Positions 1 through 6,428 of a stretch of 6,428 bases of DNA are shown here, piece by piece (positions within the stretch are counted from its first letter, which is position 1; every line of letters begins with the position of its first letter). The translations under genes and the position numbers were made by a program. The DNA is from Saprospiraceae bacterium. GTDB taxonomy: Bacteria > Bacteroidota > Bacteroidia > Chitinophagales > Saprospiraceae. Location: positions 1 to 6,428 of the forward strand of contig JAGOIB010000122.1 in NCBI GenBank assembly GCA_017995875.1. The letters are read 5' to 3'. The notes under the pieces are model-generated. The model saw only the letters and a list, made by a program, of their open reading frames with translations, was not told the DNA's origin and ran no database searches.

Positions 1-1400
1 GTGTCGTAACCCAGGATTTGCAGCATCTCATTCGGTCGCTGCTCTGGACGCCAGAGGGTGTCAATAAAATTTCCTTTTTCATCCCTGTCTACAAGTATAT
101 GTTGCGGAGAAGGAATGAGGCAATGTTTGATACCACCATATCCGCTGATAGCGTCCTGGTATGCACCTGTGTGAAAGAAGCCAATGTACAATGGCTCTGT
201 GTCTTCATTCTTAAACGTTGGTAAAAAGACCTGTTGATTAAGGTCTTCAAAGTTGTAATAATCTGAATGATCGCAACTGATACCTCCGATATGCACACGT
301 GCAAAATCATTGTTCCATTTATTGACAGGCAAGAGAATGAAACGCTCATTGAGGCCCCAGGAATCAGGGATAGTGTTCATCAGGCTGTTGTCAATCAGAT
401 ACCAGAGCTCAGAATCATTTTGTTGTTTTTGCTCCAGTACGGTAAAGATGGTAGCACCGCTTTCACCCACTGTATATTTTCCAAATTCGGTGTAGATATC
501 CGGGTGATCAATGCCTTCCTGATCGCAGGTAGCTTTGATGTTGCTGATGATTTCATCCACCATGTATTTGTAATCATACTCAAAGGAAAGATTATTACTA
601 ATCGGAAATCCACCACCGATATTAATGGCATTGAGCGAAGGGCAAATCTTCTTGAGTTCTGCAAAGATCTTCAATGCCTTCTTGAATTCTCCCCAATAAT
701 AAAGCGTATCCCTGATACCGGTATCTACAAACAAATGCAACATCGTCACCTGGACTCTTTTCTTCCTTGCAATTTTTTCTTTGTAGTATTTGATGACTTC
801 GGTTGGCCGTATCCCCAATCTTGACGTGTAATAGGCACTTTGTGGTTCTTGTTCAATAGCTACACGTATGCCGACTTTCAGGTTCCCTTTGATCCGTTCC
901 AGCAGTTGATCGAGTTCAGCTGTATTATCCAGGATTGGAATGGAATTCTCAAAGCCCATTTCATGCAATTGTGCTATACCATCAAGGTAGCGGTCTGTTT
1001 TGTAACCATTATGGATCAGGTTGATACTCTGGTCGATGTTTCCACTGCGATATAGGCTCACGATAAGATCGATGTCAAACGCAGAGGATGTCTCGAGGTC
1101 AACATCGTGTTCGAGTGCTTTTTTGATCACATGGCTGAAGTGACAGCATTTGGTGCAGTAACAGTACCGGTATTTTCCCTGGTAATGCTGGTTTTTCATC
1201 GAGCGGTTAAACCAGTTTTTAGCCTTCTTGATTTGGTCACCTATCTTAGGAAGATAGGTTAGTTTGAAAGGGGTACCGTATTTGTCAATCAGGTATTTAA
1301 GGGAAATACCGTGAAAACTTAAATCTCCATTGTGCAGATCAAATCCTTCCTGTGGGAAGTAATAGGTCTGCTGAATGAGGTCAAAGTAGCTGTTCTTCAT
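1..1400 (-). CDS. speA: Biosynthetic arginine decarboxylase, type III PLP fold (3' end cut by window edge)
   Basis: Converts arginine to agmatine and CO2, the first step of the agmatine route to putrescine and spermidine, in the cytoplasm. The ATG at 1400 opens a frame that stays open to the left edge (466 complete codons, first residues MKNSYFDLIQQ). Seen in the translation: the Schiff-base lysine K84 in YCTKCCH, the LETSSAFD strand at about 102-109, the barrel motif LHLFVDTG at about 221-228, the glycine-rich phosphate loop GGGFP at 262-266, EFGKY at about 305-309, the CD pair C376-D377 typical of the dimer-interface active site, and GAYQD at about 412-416. The fold is that of alanine racemase/ornithine decarboxylase. 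The N-terminal MKNSYFDLI-YFPQEGF pattern is the one I recall from Bacteroidota arginine decarboxylases of about 460-470 residues. The last residues here, QILGYD, resemble the usual family end, so little is missing. Diaminopimelate or another diamine decarboxylase is less likely, but substrate choice cannot be proven from motifs. The gene starts 76 bases after the sulfurtransferase and may have its own promoter. Confidence 0.88.
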   Translation of the reverse strand, partial: MKNSYFDLIQQTYYFPQEGFDLHNGDLSFHGISLKYLIDKYGTPFKLTYLPKIGDQIKKAKNWFNRSMKNQHYQGKYRYCYCTKCCHFSHVIKKALEHDVDLETSSAFDIDLIVSLYRSGNIDQSINLIHNGYKTDRYLDGIAQLHEMGFENSIPILDNTAELDQLLERIKGNLKVGIRVAIEQEPQSAYYTSRLGIRPTEVIKYYKEKIARKKRVQVTMLHLFVDTGIRDTLYYWGEFKKALKIFAELKKICPSLNAINIGGGFPISNNLSFEYDYKYMVDEIISNIKATCDQEGIDHPDIYTEFGKYTVGESGATIFTVLEQKQQNDSELWYLIDNSLMNTIPDSWGLNERFILLPVNKWNNDFARVHIGGISCDHSDYYNFEDLNQQVFLPTFKNEDTEPLYIGFFHTGAYQDAISGYGGIKHCLIPSPQHILVDRDEKGNFIDTLWRPEQRPNEMLQILGYD

Positions 1401-1443
1401 TCTTCAGGTCTGGCCGCCGGGGATTTTGACAACCGGCAGGGGT

Positions 1444-1451
1444 CAAAAATA
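1444..1451 (-). promoter_or_regulatory. Possible Bacteroidota -7 box upstream of arginine decarboxylase
   Basis: Read on the minus strand, these bases are TATTTTTG, an exact match to the TAnnTTTG consensus of the primary sigma factor in Bacteroidota. Transcription would begin near 1437 and give a leader of about 37 bases. No TTG or TTTG -33 element is visible at the expected spacing upstream, and the surroundings are T-rich, so a chance match is possible. It is the only promoter-like signal in the 76-bp gap between the sulfurtransferase stop and the decarboxylase start. Confidence 0.3.
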
Positions 1452-1476
1452 TAAAAATCAGGGGGTATAGATGGTT

Positions 1477-2313
1477 TTATTCTTCACCTGTCACCGCGGG
1501 ATAATAGTTTATCCATTCGCTCCAGCTACCTGGATAAAGCCTCGCATCCTCACCTGTTGCTATCTTGTACGCAAGGATGTTATGGCAGGCAGTTACGCCT
1601 GATCCACAATAGAAAACAGGATTTGTCATGCCAGATGAAACCACTTCAAATTTCGATCTCAATACATCAGGTGATTTCCAGAGGCCATTTTCATCTGTAT
1701 TATCTACATATGGAATGCAGACTGCACCAGGTATATGACCTGCTATTGGATCGATTGGCTCGGATTCTCCTGTATAACGTTTGTATTCGCGGCTATCTAT
1801 TATCCTTTCTTTACGTTTTGCTATTTCATCAACAGTGGTTGTGAGTTCGTCTCGAAGTTGAAACTGAAATGTACCTTGCTTTGGAGCAGGCCATTGATTA
1901 TCGAGTGGTAATTGTTTTGATTTCCATGATGCAAAACCACCATCCAGCAAGGCGACATTTTTATGCCCCAGCCATTTGAGCAGCCACCATGCCCTTGCAG
2001 CATATCCTCCGTTCGATTGATCATATACTACCACCTGATTGGTATTATTCATTCCTGCCGCACGCAACACGGAAGCCAGGATTTCAGGATGGGGTAGTGG
2101 ATGACGCCCAGTTACGCCTTTGATAACTGGAGATGAAAGATCCAATCCGATGTCCATGTAAAAGGCTCCGGGGATATGATGCTGCAGATACTCCTTACGA
2201 CCTTTGGTAATGTCGACCAGGTAATAACGACAATCCAAAATCACTGTGGAGGCCTCTGTTATGATGGCTGAAAGTTGATCAACACTGATTAAAGTTTGAT
2301 AAGAATGGACCAT
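1477..2313 (-). CDS. sseA: 3-mercaptopyruvate-type sulfurtransferase (tandem rhodanese)
   Basis: Two-domain rhodanese of 278 residues, the usual length for the TST/MST family. It transfers sulfane sulfur from 3-mercaptopyruvate (or thiosulfate) to a thiol acceptor through a cysteine persulfide, and has no signal peptide. The first domain carries HHIPGAFYMD and the family stretch YDQSNGGYAARAWWLLKWLG. The second carries IIDSREYKRYTGE, whose arginines R175 and R179 match the substrate-carboxylate-binding positions, then GHIPGA. The catalytic loop CGSGVTA has its cysteine at C236. CGSGVT rather than CRKGVT is the signature of mercaptopyruvate over thiosulfate sulfurtransferases. The ATG at 2313 is preferred, giving MVHSYQTLIS. 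An in-frame TTG at 2325 would add four residues and overlap the peroxiredoxin stop as TTGA. Spacing of 8 bases to the upstream gene indicates co-transcription. Confidence 0.92.
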   Translation of the reverse strand: MVHSYQTLISVDQLSAIITEASTVILDCRYYLVDITKGRKEYLQHHIPGAFYMDIGLDLSSPVIKGVTGRHPLPHPEILASVLRAAGMNNTNQVVVYDQSNGGYAARAWWLLKWLGHKNVALLDGGFASWKSKQLPLDNQWPAPKQGTFQFQLRDELTTTVDEIAKRKERIIDSREYKRYTGESEPIDPIAGHIPGAVCIPYVDNTDENGLWKSPDVLRSKFEVVSSGMTNPVFYCGSGVTACHNILAYKIATGEDARLYPGSWSEWINYYPAVTGEE

Positions 2314-2321
2314 GTTATTTA

Positions 2322-2804
2322 TCAAGATAAGTTGAGCTCTGTCAGTATCTGAAAAGTATGATTGGAAGAATCCACCGGATGAATAATGGCTTCTATTTTT
2401 CCATTGGGAGCGATGACAAAAGTAGTCCGATGTACAGCGTCGCTTATCCGGCCCATGAATTCTTTCGTGCCATAGATATCAAATAATTTTGCCAACGCAT
2501 TGCCTTCATCGGATATCAATCCATACGGAAGATTGTATTTGGCAATAAACTTCTGGTGTTTTTTGATACTGTCCTCACTCACACCGAAAACAGTAAATCC
2601 TTTTTGCGTTAGCAGTTCATAATGGTCTCGTATGTTGACTGCCTCATTGGTACACGTTTCGGATCCATCATGGTTATAGAAAAACAGGATTACCCTTTTT
2701 CCGTCGAGAGATGCTGACGTGATTTCGGTGCCATCATGAAGTAATGCCTTAAAGGTGGGGGATGATTGTCCGGTTTTCAAACGGGATGTCCATGTCCGGC
2801 GCAT
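2322..2804 (-). CDS. bcp: Bcp/PrxQ-like peroxiredoxin with atypical active site
   Basis: A thioredoxin-fold thiol peroxidase of 160 residues, the normal size for the Bcp/PrxQ subfamily, which reduces hydrogen and organic peroxides in the cytoplasm. The order of elements is standard: GQSSPTFKALLHDG (about 12-25), the strand VILFFY, the active-site loop with peroxidatic cysteine C51 (SETCTNEA), GVSEDSIKKHQKFIAKYNLPYGLISD, and HRTTFVIAPNGK with the conserved active-site arginine R126. Two departures are visible. The active-site proline found in the family after the FY strand is N44; the Thr/Ser position is kept as S48. The resolving cysteine usual five residues after the peroxidatic one is V56, so the enzyme looks 1-Cys or recruits another thiol partner. 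It lies 21 bases after the peptidase stop and 8 bases before the sulfurtransferase ATG. A start at the in-frame TTG near 2780 (MKTGQSS) is possible, because family members often begin about there. Confidence 0.9.
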   Translation of the reverse strand: MRRTWTSRLKTGQSSPTFKALLHDGTEITSASLDGKRVILFFYNHDGSETCTNEAVNIRDHYELLTQKGFTVFGVSEDSIKKHQKFIAKYNLPYGLISDEGNALAKLFDIYGTKEFMGRISDAVHRTTFVIAPNGKIEAIIHPVDSSNHTFQILTELNLS

Positions 2805-2825
2805 TGTTCAGTTGATTTTGCTTGG

Positions 2826-4547
2826 CTACAAAGTAAATGTTTTTTCGAGCACACCTTCATTACCTCTGTCATCCGTAACCTTTAGCACCAACGTATGTTC
2901 ACCTGGAAGAATTCTACCATCGAAAAGATGTGTGAGTATACCTGTTTTGCCATCCAGTGACATGAGCACCCATTTACCATCAACCCATGCATCATAAAGC
3001 AAGTCCCGGCCACGGTCCTTTATGTTGAAGTTGTCTGAAATTTTAAACGCCATCCTGTTCCATCCGGTCATTTTCGGGCCAAAATGTAAAACAGAAATTG
3101 AAGGTGGGATCGTGTCTGCCATAATTGCATAGGTGCTCAACTGACGCACGCCGGTAGTCAGATTGTTCCCGACCCATTTTCCACCGCAATTGACAATTCT
3201 GCCATTTGGTTCGCAACGTGCAATAAAAACTTTATCTCTGAGACGCTCGGGAACAGATAATCCTTCAATATTGACATCAAAGTAATAGTGAACAGGAGCA
3301 TCCACAGGTGAAAGCGCATAACTCGGACTGAAACTACCTGCTCCTTCAGATGGAATCATCTCAATATTGAGTGGGGTCTTCTCATAGAATGAACCCTTGG
3401 GCCACACTACCTGAATCCCCGGTTGAGACAGGATACTGACTTCATCAGGTCCCGCTATTGTTTGGTATGGTGGAGTAGAAGGGATTTTAGTCAGTAAGTC
3501 CATATTGCGTACGACCTGGAATGTTAGTGTTGAGCTGTTGCCATTGTAGTCAGACGCTGTCAGTATTATTTGTCTTGGTTGTTCGGCGTTGAGATGAATC
3601 ATTCCTCTATCCACTCCGGTTGTATAAATCTTCAATTTATTTCCTTCCAATGGATGGCAACGATGGAAGAATTTATCTTCATTAACTTTCTTTTGATAAT
3701 CAATGTGTGCATTGATATACCGTGCCTGTTCAAAAGGAATTTCATCCATGGCAAAGGAAAAAGAAGGTTCATCATCCACATTGCATTGGATGCGGTAGAC
3801 GCCATTCTGATTTGATGCACCATCCTGAATGTCATAGGTTCTCAATCCAAAAGCAATCATTGGCACACCTGTTTCAATAGGTTGGTCAAATTTGTACTGG
3901 CCCGGGGATACAAAGTCAGGCTGCATGACATATGACCGGAGCAATTGGCCTGTCTGATCATATTCGTATGCAATGAGTTGTTGGACAACCGGGGGCTTTT
4001 GATCGAATACATCAAATCCAAAATGCAAAGGGTTGATAGGAACCTGGTTATCGGTATGCCGAATTTCAAAATGAAGATGAGCACCATAAGAGGAGCCAGT
4101 GTTGCCCATTATGCCGAGCTGCTGTTTTTGTGTTACAGGAAACTTGCCTTTGGCTGGTTCAAGGTCGACTTCAAACGACTCGGTTTTATATTGAGCATCT
4201 TTTACAAACTGTTCTATTTCAGGAGCGAAGCGGTCAAGGTGCGCATATACTGTGGTAAATCCATTTGGATGATCTACATACAACACATTTCCATAGCCAA
4301 ATTCTTCCACTTTAATCCTGCTGATATAACCATCATAAGAAGCATATACAGGATCACCTGCAATACCGTTGGATGATTTGATGTCAAGGCCTGCATGAAA
4401 GTGATTGGTTCTTAGTTCACCAAAAGTGCCGGAGAGCTTAAATTCACGGTTGACCGGTGAATTAAATTCACTGATTGGATACTTGCTTCCATTTTCTGCC
4501 ATGGAGACGAAAACCACACATGCCACTGCCAAAACATAAATTTTCAT
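2826..4547 (-). CDS. Secreted M23-family zinc metallopeptidase (putative peptidoglycan endopeptidase)
   Basis: Protein of 573 residues with an N-terminal signal peptide (MKIYVLAVACVVFVSMA, likely cut near residue 17), so it should act in the periplasm or at the envelope. The LytM/M23 domain occupies about 36-175 and has the complete catalytic set: H51 and D55 in HAGLD (the HxxxD zinc motif), H103 in YAHL, and H157/H159 in HLHFEIR. The strand pattern GYGNVLYVDHPNGFTTVYAHL is typical. An active enzyme cutting peptidoglycan cross-links is therefore expected. About 185-350 and 350-480 form beta-rich regions that include GVYRIQCNVDDEPSFSF and RYINAHIDY, a pattern I associate with Bacteroidota M23 proteins. 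About 484-573 looks like a C-terminal Ig-like beta sandwich ending HTLVLKVTDDRGNEG. I see no sorting domain. The start lies 7 bases after the meaB stop, suggesting co-transcription. Cell-wall remodelling is the inferred role; the exact bond cut is unknown. Confidence 0.9.
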   Translation of the reverse strand: MKIYVLAVACVVFVSMAENGSKYPISEFNSPVNREFKLSGTFGELRTNHFHAGLDIKSSNGIAGDPVYASYDGYISRIKVEEFGYGNVLYVDHPNGFTTVYAHLDRFAPEIEQFVKDAQYKTESFEVDLEPAKGKFPVTQKQQLGIMGNTGSSYGAHLHFEIRHTDNQVPINPLHFGFDVFDQKPPVVQQLIAYEYDQTGQLLRSYVMQPDFVSPGQYKFDQPIETGVPMIAFGLRTYDIQDGASNQNGVYRIQCNVDDEPSFSFAMDEIPFEQARYINAHIDYQKKVNEDKFFHRCHPLEGNKLKIYTTGVDRGMIHLNAEQPRQIILTASDYNGNSSTLTFQVVRNMDLLTKIPSTPPYQTIAGPDEVSILSQPGIQVVWPKGSFYEKTPLNIEMIPSEGAGSFSPSYALSPVDAPVHYYFDVNIEGLSVPERLRDKVFIARCEPNGRIVNCGGKWVGNNLTTGVRQLSTYAIMADTIPPSISVLHFGPKMTGWNRMAFKISDNFNIKDRGRDLLYDAWVDGKWVLMSLDGKTGILTHLFDGRILPGEHTLVLKVTDDRGNEGVLEKTFTL

Positions 4548-4554
4548 AATCGAA

Positions 4555-5574
4555 TTAATGTATTTCTTTTGATGAAAGAGGGTTCAATAGATCCTTCATT
4601 GTGTTTTCAATCTCGAATTCGGTCAGGAAAAGTGAAACATCCTTTCCCCTCAACGTTTCGTTTGCTTTTTCAACTTGATGTTTGACCGCAGGGTGATTCA
4701 TGAGCAATTGGTTAGCGGTGATGCCCAGTGACCAGGTCAGCCAAAACAATTTTTGATTGTTTCTAGCTTCTTTCAAAAGCCCTTTTGATAGCCTGGTGGT
4801 TTGATATAAACGAAGAATGTCCCAAACATCATCTATCCCGGTGTCTTTTAATGCTGAACAAGTTGCAATTTTAGGTTCCCAGCCTTCCCGGAGCGACGAA
4901 AAATAGTGAAGGGCATTTTGATATTGACCCTTGGCTATTTGCGCAAGACCTTCCATTTCGCCGTCAGCTTTATTCACCAGGATTATGTCTGCCAACTCTG
5001 TTATGCCTCGCTTGATACCCTGGAGTTCATCTCCACCTCCTGGTTGGAGGACCAGAATAAACCCGTCTGTCATTTGCCAGGCCATATGTTCCGATTGGCC
5101 CACACCTACCGTCTCAACAAAGATAAGGTCATATCCGGCAGCGGCAACCAATGTCATCATTTCGTATGTTCTTCTGCCCATGCCTCCCAACACTGAACCG
5201 GCAGCAGTTGAACGAATAAAAGCATTCTTTGATGTCGAGAGTTCAGTCATCCTGGATTTGTCTCCAAGTATACTGCCATGACTGATTGAGCTGGATGGAT
5301 CTATAGTGATGACACCTACTTTATGGCCATGTGCTATGGCTTTTAGTCCAATTGTTTCAATCAATGTGCTTTTACCTACACCAGGAGAACCGCTTATCGC
5401 AAAACGAATCGATTTATCATTCACTTTTAGACTTGTTTCGCAAAGTGCGAGCAGTTGGATGGCATCGTTTCTATCTGTTTCCTTATCACTTTCTACCAAA
5501 GTGATAGCTTTTCCAAGAGCGACACGATCGCCCCCGGAGATTTTCTCGAATAAGAAAGATGCCTTTTTATCCAT
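4555..5574 (-). CDS. meaB: Methylmalonyl-CoA mutase-associated GTPase MeaB
   Basis: G3E-family P-loop GTPase of 339 residues, the usual MeaB/ArgK length. MeaB binds methylmalonyl-CoA mutase and uses GTP to gate adenosylcobalamin loading and to protect or rescue the enzyme from inactivation. Visible motifs in order: the N-terminal helix GDRVALGKAITLVES (about 15-29), the Walker A loop GSPGVGKST (62-70), the base-of-switch motif DPSSSISHGSILGDKSRM (from D92), FIRSTAAGSVLGGMGRRTYE, the Walker B/switch region FVETVGVGQSE (152-162), the guanine-specificity motif NKAD (201-204), and a CSA motif at about 239-241. The C-terminal helical part matches the MeaB dimerisation arm region. All nucleotide-binding residues are present. 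The mutase small-subunit gene lies just upstream on the same strand, supporting this assignment over older annotations as an arginine/ornithine transport kinase. The ATG at 5574 follows an AT-rich region with no clear Shine-Dalgarno. Confidence 0.96.
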   Translation of the reverse strand: MDKKASFLFEKISGGDRVALGKAITLVESDKETDRNDAIQLLALCETSLKVNDKSIRFAISGSPGVGKSTLIETIGLKAIAHGHKVGVITIDPSSSISHGSILGDKSRMTELSTSKNAFIRSTAAGSVLGGMGRRTYEMMTLVAAAGYDLIFVETVGVGQSEHMAWQMTDGFILVLQPGGGDELQGIKRGITELADIILVNKADGEMEGLAQIAKGQYQNALHYFSSLREGWEPKIATCSALKDTGIDDVWDILRLYQTTRLSKGLLKEARNNQKLFWLTWSLGITANQLLMNHPAVKHQVEKANETLRGKDVSLFLTEFEIENTMKDLLNPLSSKEIH

Positions 5575-5838
5575 TTTAAACAGATGACGGATTGAGGGAT
5601 AAAGATATATATTTAAAAATTAAATTGTATACACCTGATAACCAATAGTTTAAAATGTTAAAATGATTAAGTTAAAACGTTAATAGGCTTCATTTGTGCC
5701 CTTAACGCTTTGATAAGGGTCGGCTATGGATAAACGGGGTTCATTTGTTTTATAGAGTACACAAATAAGGTGGGCGGAACTCTATTCAGTGATTCACTGT
5801 CCCGGTGGCAGAAATTCCAGACATCCAACCGCTCACCT
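5575..5838. other. AT-rich intergenic region between mutA and meaB
   Basis: This 264-bp region has no credible gene on either strand. The part next to meaB (about 5600-5690) is strongly AT-rich and likely holds the meaB promoter. The best -7-like box, read on the minus strand at 5607 to 5600, is TATCTTTA, one base off TAnnTTTG and without a matching -33 element, so I do not call it separately. Also present are two copies of GGnTTCATTTGT (5686-5697 and 5737-5748), a short inverted repeat CCCTTA/TAAGGG (5699-5719), and tandem TTAAAATG units near 5650-5664. The mutA-proximal end contains the inverted repeat listed separately. Confidence 0.6.
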
Positions 5839-5844
5839 TTATTT
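5763..5844. terminator. Imperfect inverted repeat at the mutA stop, possible bidirectional terminator
   Basis: The bases 5763-5777 and 5829-5844 are inverted copies of each other over 15-16 positions, with one bulged base and one mismatch. The GC-rich cores are GGTGGGCGG and CCGCTCACC, and both are flanked outward by A/T-rich tails (AAATAA and TTTATTTT). Read from mutA, the transcript would form a GC-rich stem followed by TTATTTGT. Read from the plus strand the mismatch becomes a G-U pair and the tail is TTTATTTT. The 51-base loop is long for a simple intrinsic terminator, but it contains a smaller perfect palindrome CAGTGATTCACTG (5787-5799). The repeat includes the mutA stop codon. Confidence 0.4.
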
Positions 5845-6428
5845 TCCAAGGTTCAGGCCGTCCCATATTCTTGTGACCCATCGTTTAATATGAAAATCCA
5901 TACTAAAGGCCCCGGCCAACGGATCGGTCCCTTTGTACATCCCGCTTTCCAATTCAAGCAAGTGATGAATATTCCTGTTGATTCTTTGGTAGAACAAAGG
6001 GGTGCTCTCTTCTATAGAATGATGGATACAAACAGCCCCTGCGCCTGCCAGTGAAGCAGCTAATGCTGACATCGATGCCCGGACCAGGAAAAGATCAGGT
6101 TTCTCATCTTTCTTTTGCCCAATATGGGTCTCTAAATACCGGCCATCAACTAATTGGACGTCTTTGCAGTAATACATATTTAGGTTTTGCCAAAGCACAT
6201 GAAGGGATCTCGTCTGAATGATTTGTTTGAAATAATCCTGATCCGCTTCGAGTGTCAAGGTGCACTGGCTGAAAAAAGCTGACGTTTCAAATCCATTTGC
6301 ATTCCATTCCTGAAGATCGGCAATGAGTGTGTTGAATGTGGCTGTTGTTTTTTCAATCCAGTTACCCGTTGATTGAAAATGATAGATAAAACGGAGCGAA
6401 GAAATGTCAGGTGGAGAAGACGTGTTTT
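5839..6428 (-). CDS. mutA: Methylmalonyl-CoA mutase small (beta) subunit, C-terminal part, 5' end outside window
   Basis: The frame is open from the right edge to the TAA at 5841-5839 and gives 195 residues. The first are in mid-protein, so any start codon inside the window, such as TTG at 6258, is internal. The stretch IHHLLELESGMYKGTDPLAGAFSMD matches the conserved end of the mutase TIM barrel (HLLxxESxxxxxxDPAAGSYYIE in relatives). LVRASMSALAASLAGAGAVCIHH matches the LRxxTAAxAAxxGGAD segment. Several otherwise conserved positions differ, for example LAGAFSMD for AAGSYYIE, as expected for the non-catalytic small subunit rather than MutB. The protein stops only about 17 residues after this motif, so the C-terminal flavodoxin-like domain of full-length small subunits is absent. 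Its partner would be MutB, which carries the cobalamin domain and is not in this window. meaB follows after 264 bases on the same strand. Confidence 0.85.
   Translation of the reverse strand, partial: NTSSPPDISSLRFIYHFQSTGNWIEKTTATFNTLIADLQEWNANGFETSAFFSQCTLTLEADQDYFKQIIQTRSLHVLWQNLNMYYCKDVQLVDGRYLETHIGQKKDEKPDLFLVRASMSALAASLAGAGAVCIHHSIEESTPLFYQRINRNIHHLLELESGMYKGTDPLAGAFSMDFHIKRWVTRIWDGLNLGK

Noticed and set aside
267..824. Long plus-strand open frame (185 codons) opposite the arginine decarboxylase
   Set aside because: It is antisense to a gene with clear motifs, its translation looks like no known family, and it has no sign of its own promoter.
1416..1437. Small hairpin (GCCGG/CCGGC) before the arginine decarboxylase start, considered as a terminator or leader element
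   Set aside because: There are only five paired bases with a 12-base loop and no following T-run in the minus-strand direction, which is too weak to call.
3945..4376. Plus-strand open frame of 143 codons within the peptidase gene
   Set aside because: It is antisense to the catalytic domain of a well-supported M23 peptidase, and its composition is that of a shadow frame.
4518..4547. Lipoprotein signal with Cys10 in the M23 peptidase
   Set aside because: The sequence before Cys10 (LAVAC) is a poor lipobox with too short a hydrophobic core. A standard signal peptidase I cut near residue 17 fits better.
5699..5719. Inverted repeat CCCTTA/TAAGGG considered as a terminator
   Set aside because: The stem is six pairs with a nine-base loop and no T-tract on either strand.
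5728..5837. Continuation of mutA in another frame, implying a frameshift
   Set aside because: The next open minus-strand frame (GERLDVWNFCHRDSE) does not resemble the MutA C-terminal domain and soon ends, so a normal stop is more likely.
5770..6054. Plus-strand open frame at the mutA end and intergenic region
   Set aside because: Most of it overlaps conserved mutA coding sequence on the other strand, and the translation has no recognisable feature.

Overview
The window looks like chromosomal DNA from a member of the Bacteroidota. Three things suggest this: moderate-to-low GC, little or no Shine-Dalgarno sequence before the start codons, and family types common in that phylum (a roughly 466-residue type III PLP arginine decarboxylase, a multi-domain secreted M23 peptidase, and a methylmalonyl-CoA mutase small subunit without its C-terminal domain). 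This assignment comes from recognising protein sequence, not from a database search.

All six genes lie on the minus strand, so transcription runs from high to low coordinates. In that order they are: the 3' part of a methylmalonyl-CoA mutase small-subunit gene (mutA, 6428 to 5839, cut by the window edge); a 264-bp AT-rich intergenic region with an imperfect inverted repeat at the mutA stop; meaB, the GTPase chaperone of the mutase (5574 to 4555); a secreted M23 metallopeptidase (4547 to 2826); a Bcp/PrxQ-type peroxiredoxin with an altered active site (2804 to 2322); a 3-mercaptopyruvate-type sulfurtransferase (2313 to 1477); a 76-bp gap with a possible promoter; and arginine decarboxylase (1400 to the left edge, missing at most what appears to be its last few residues).

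meaB, the peptidase, the peroxiredoxin and the sulfurtransferase are separated by only 7, 21 and 8 bases and probably form one transcription unit. MutA and MeaB belong to the same pathway: adenosylcobalamin-dependent interconversion of methylmalonyl-CoA and succinyl-CoA, with MeaB guarding cofactor loading. The peroxiredoxin and the sulfurtransferase both handle reactive sulfur and thiols. The peptidase acts in the periplasm on peptidoglycan and has no obvious metabolic link to its neighbours. Arginine decarboxylase begins polyamine synthesis and probably has its own promoter.

I found no mobile element, CRISPR array, RNA gene, phage gene or defence system. This is mainly ordinary housekeeping DNA. 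The points most worth checking are the non-canonical peroxiredoxin active site, the inverted repeat spanning the mutA stop, and the short form of MutA.
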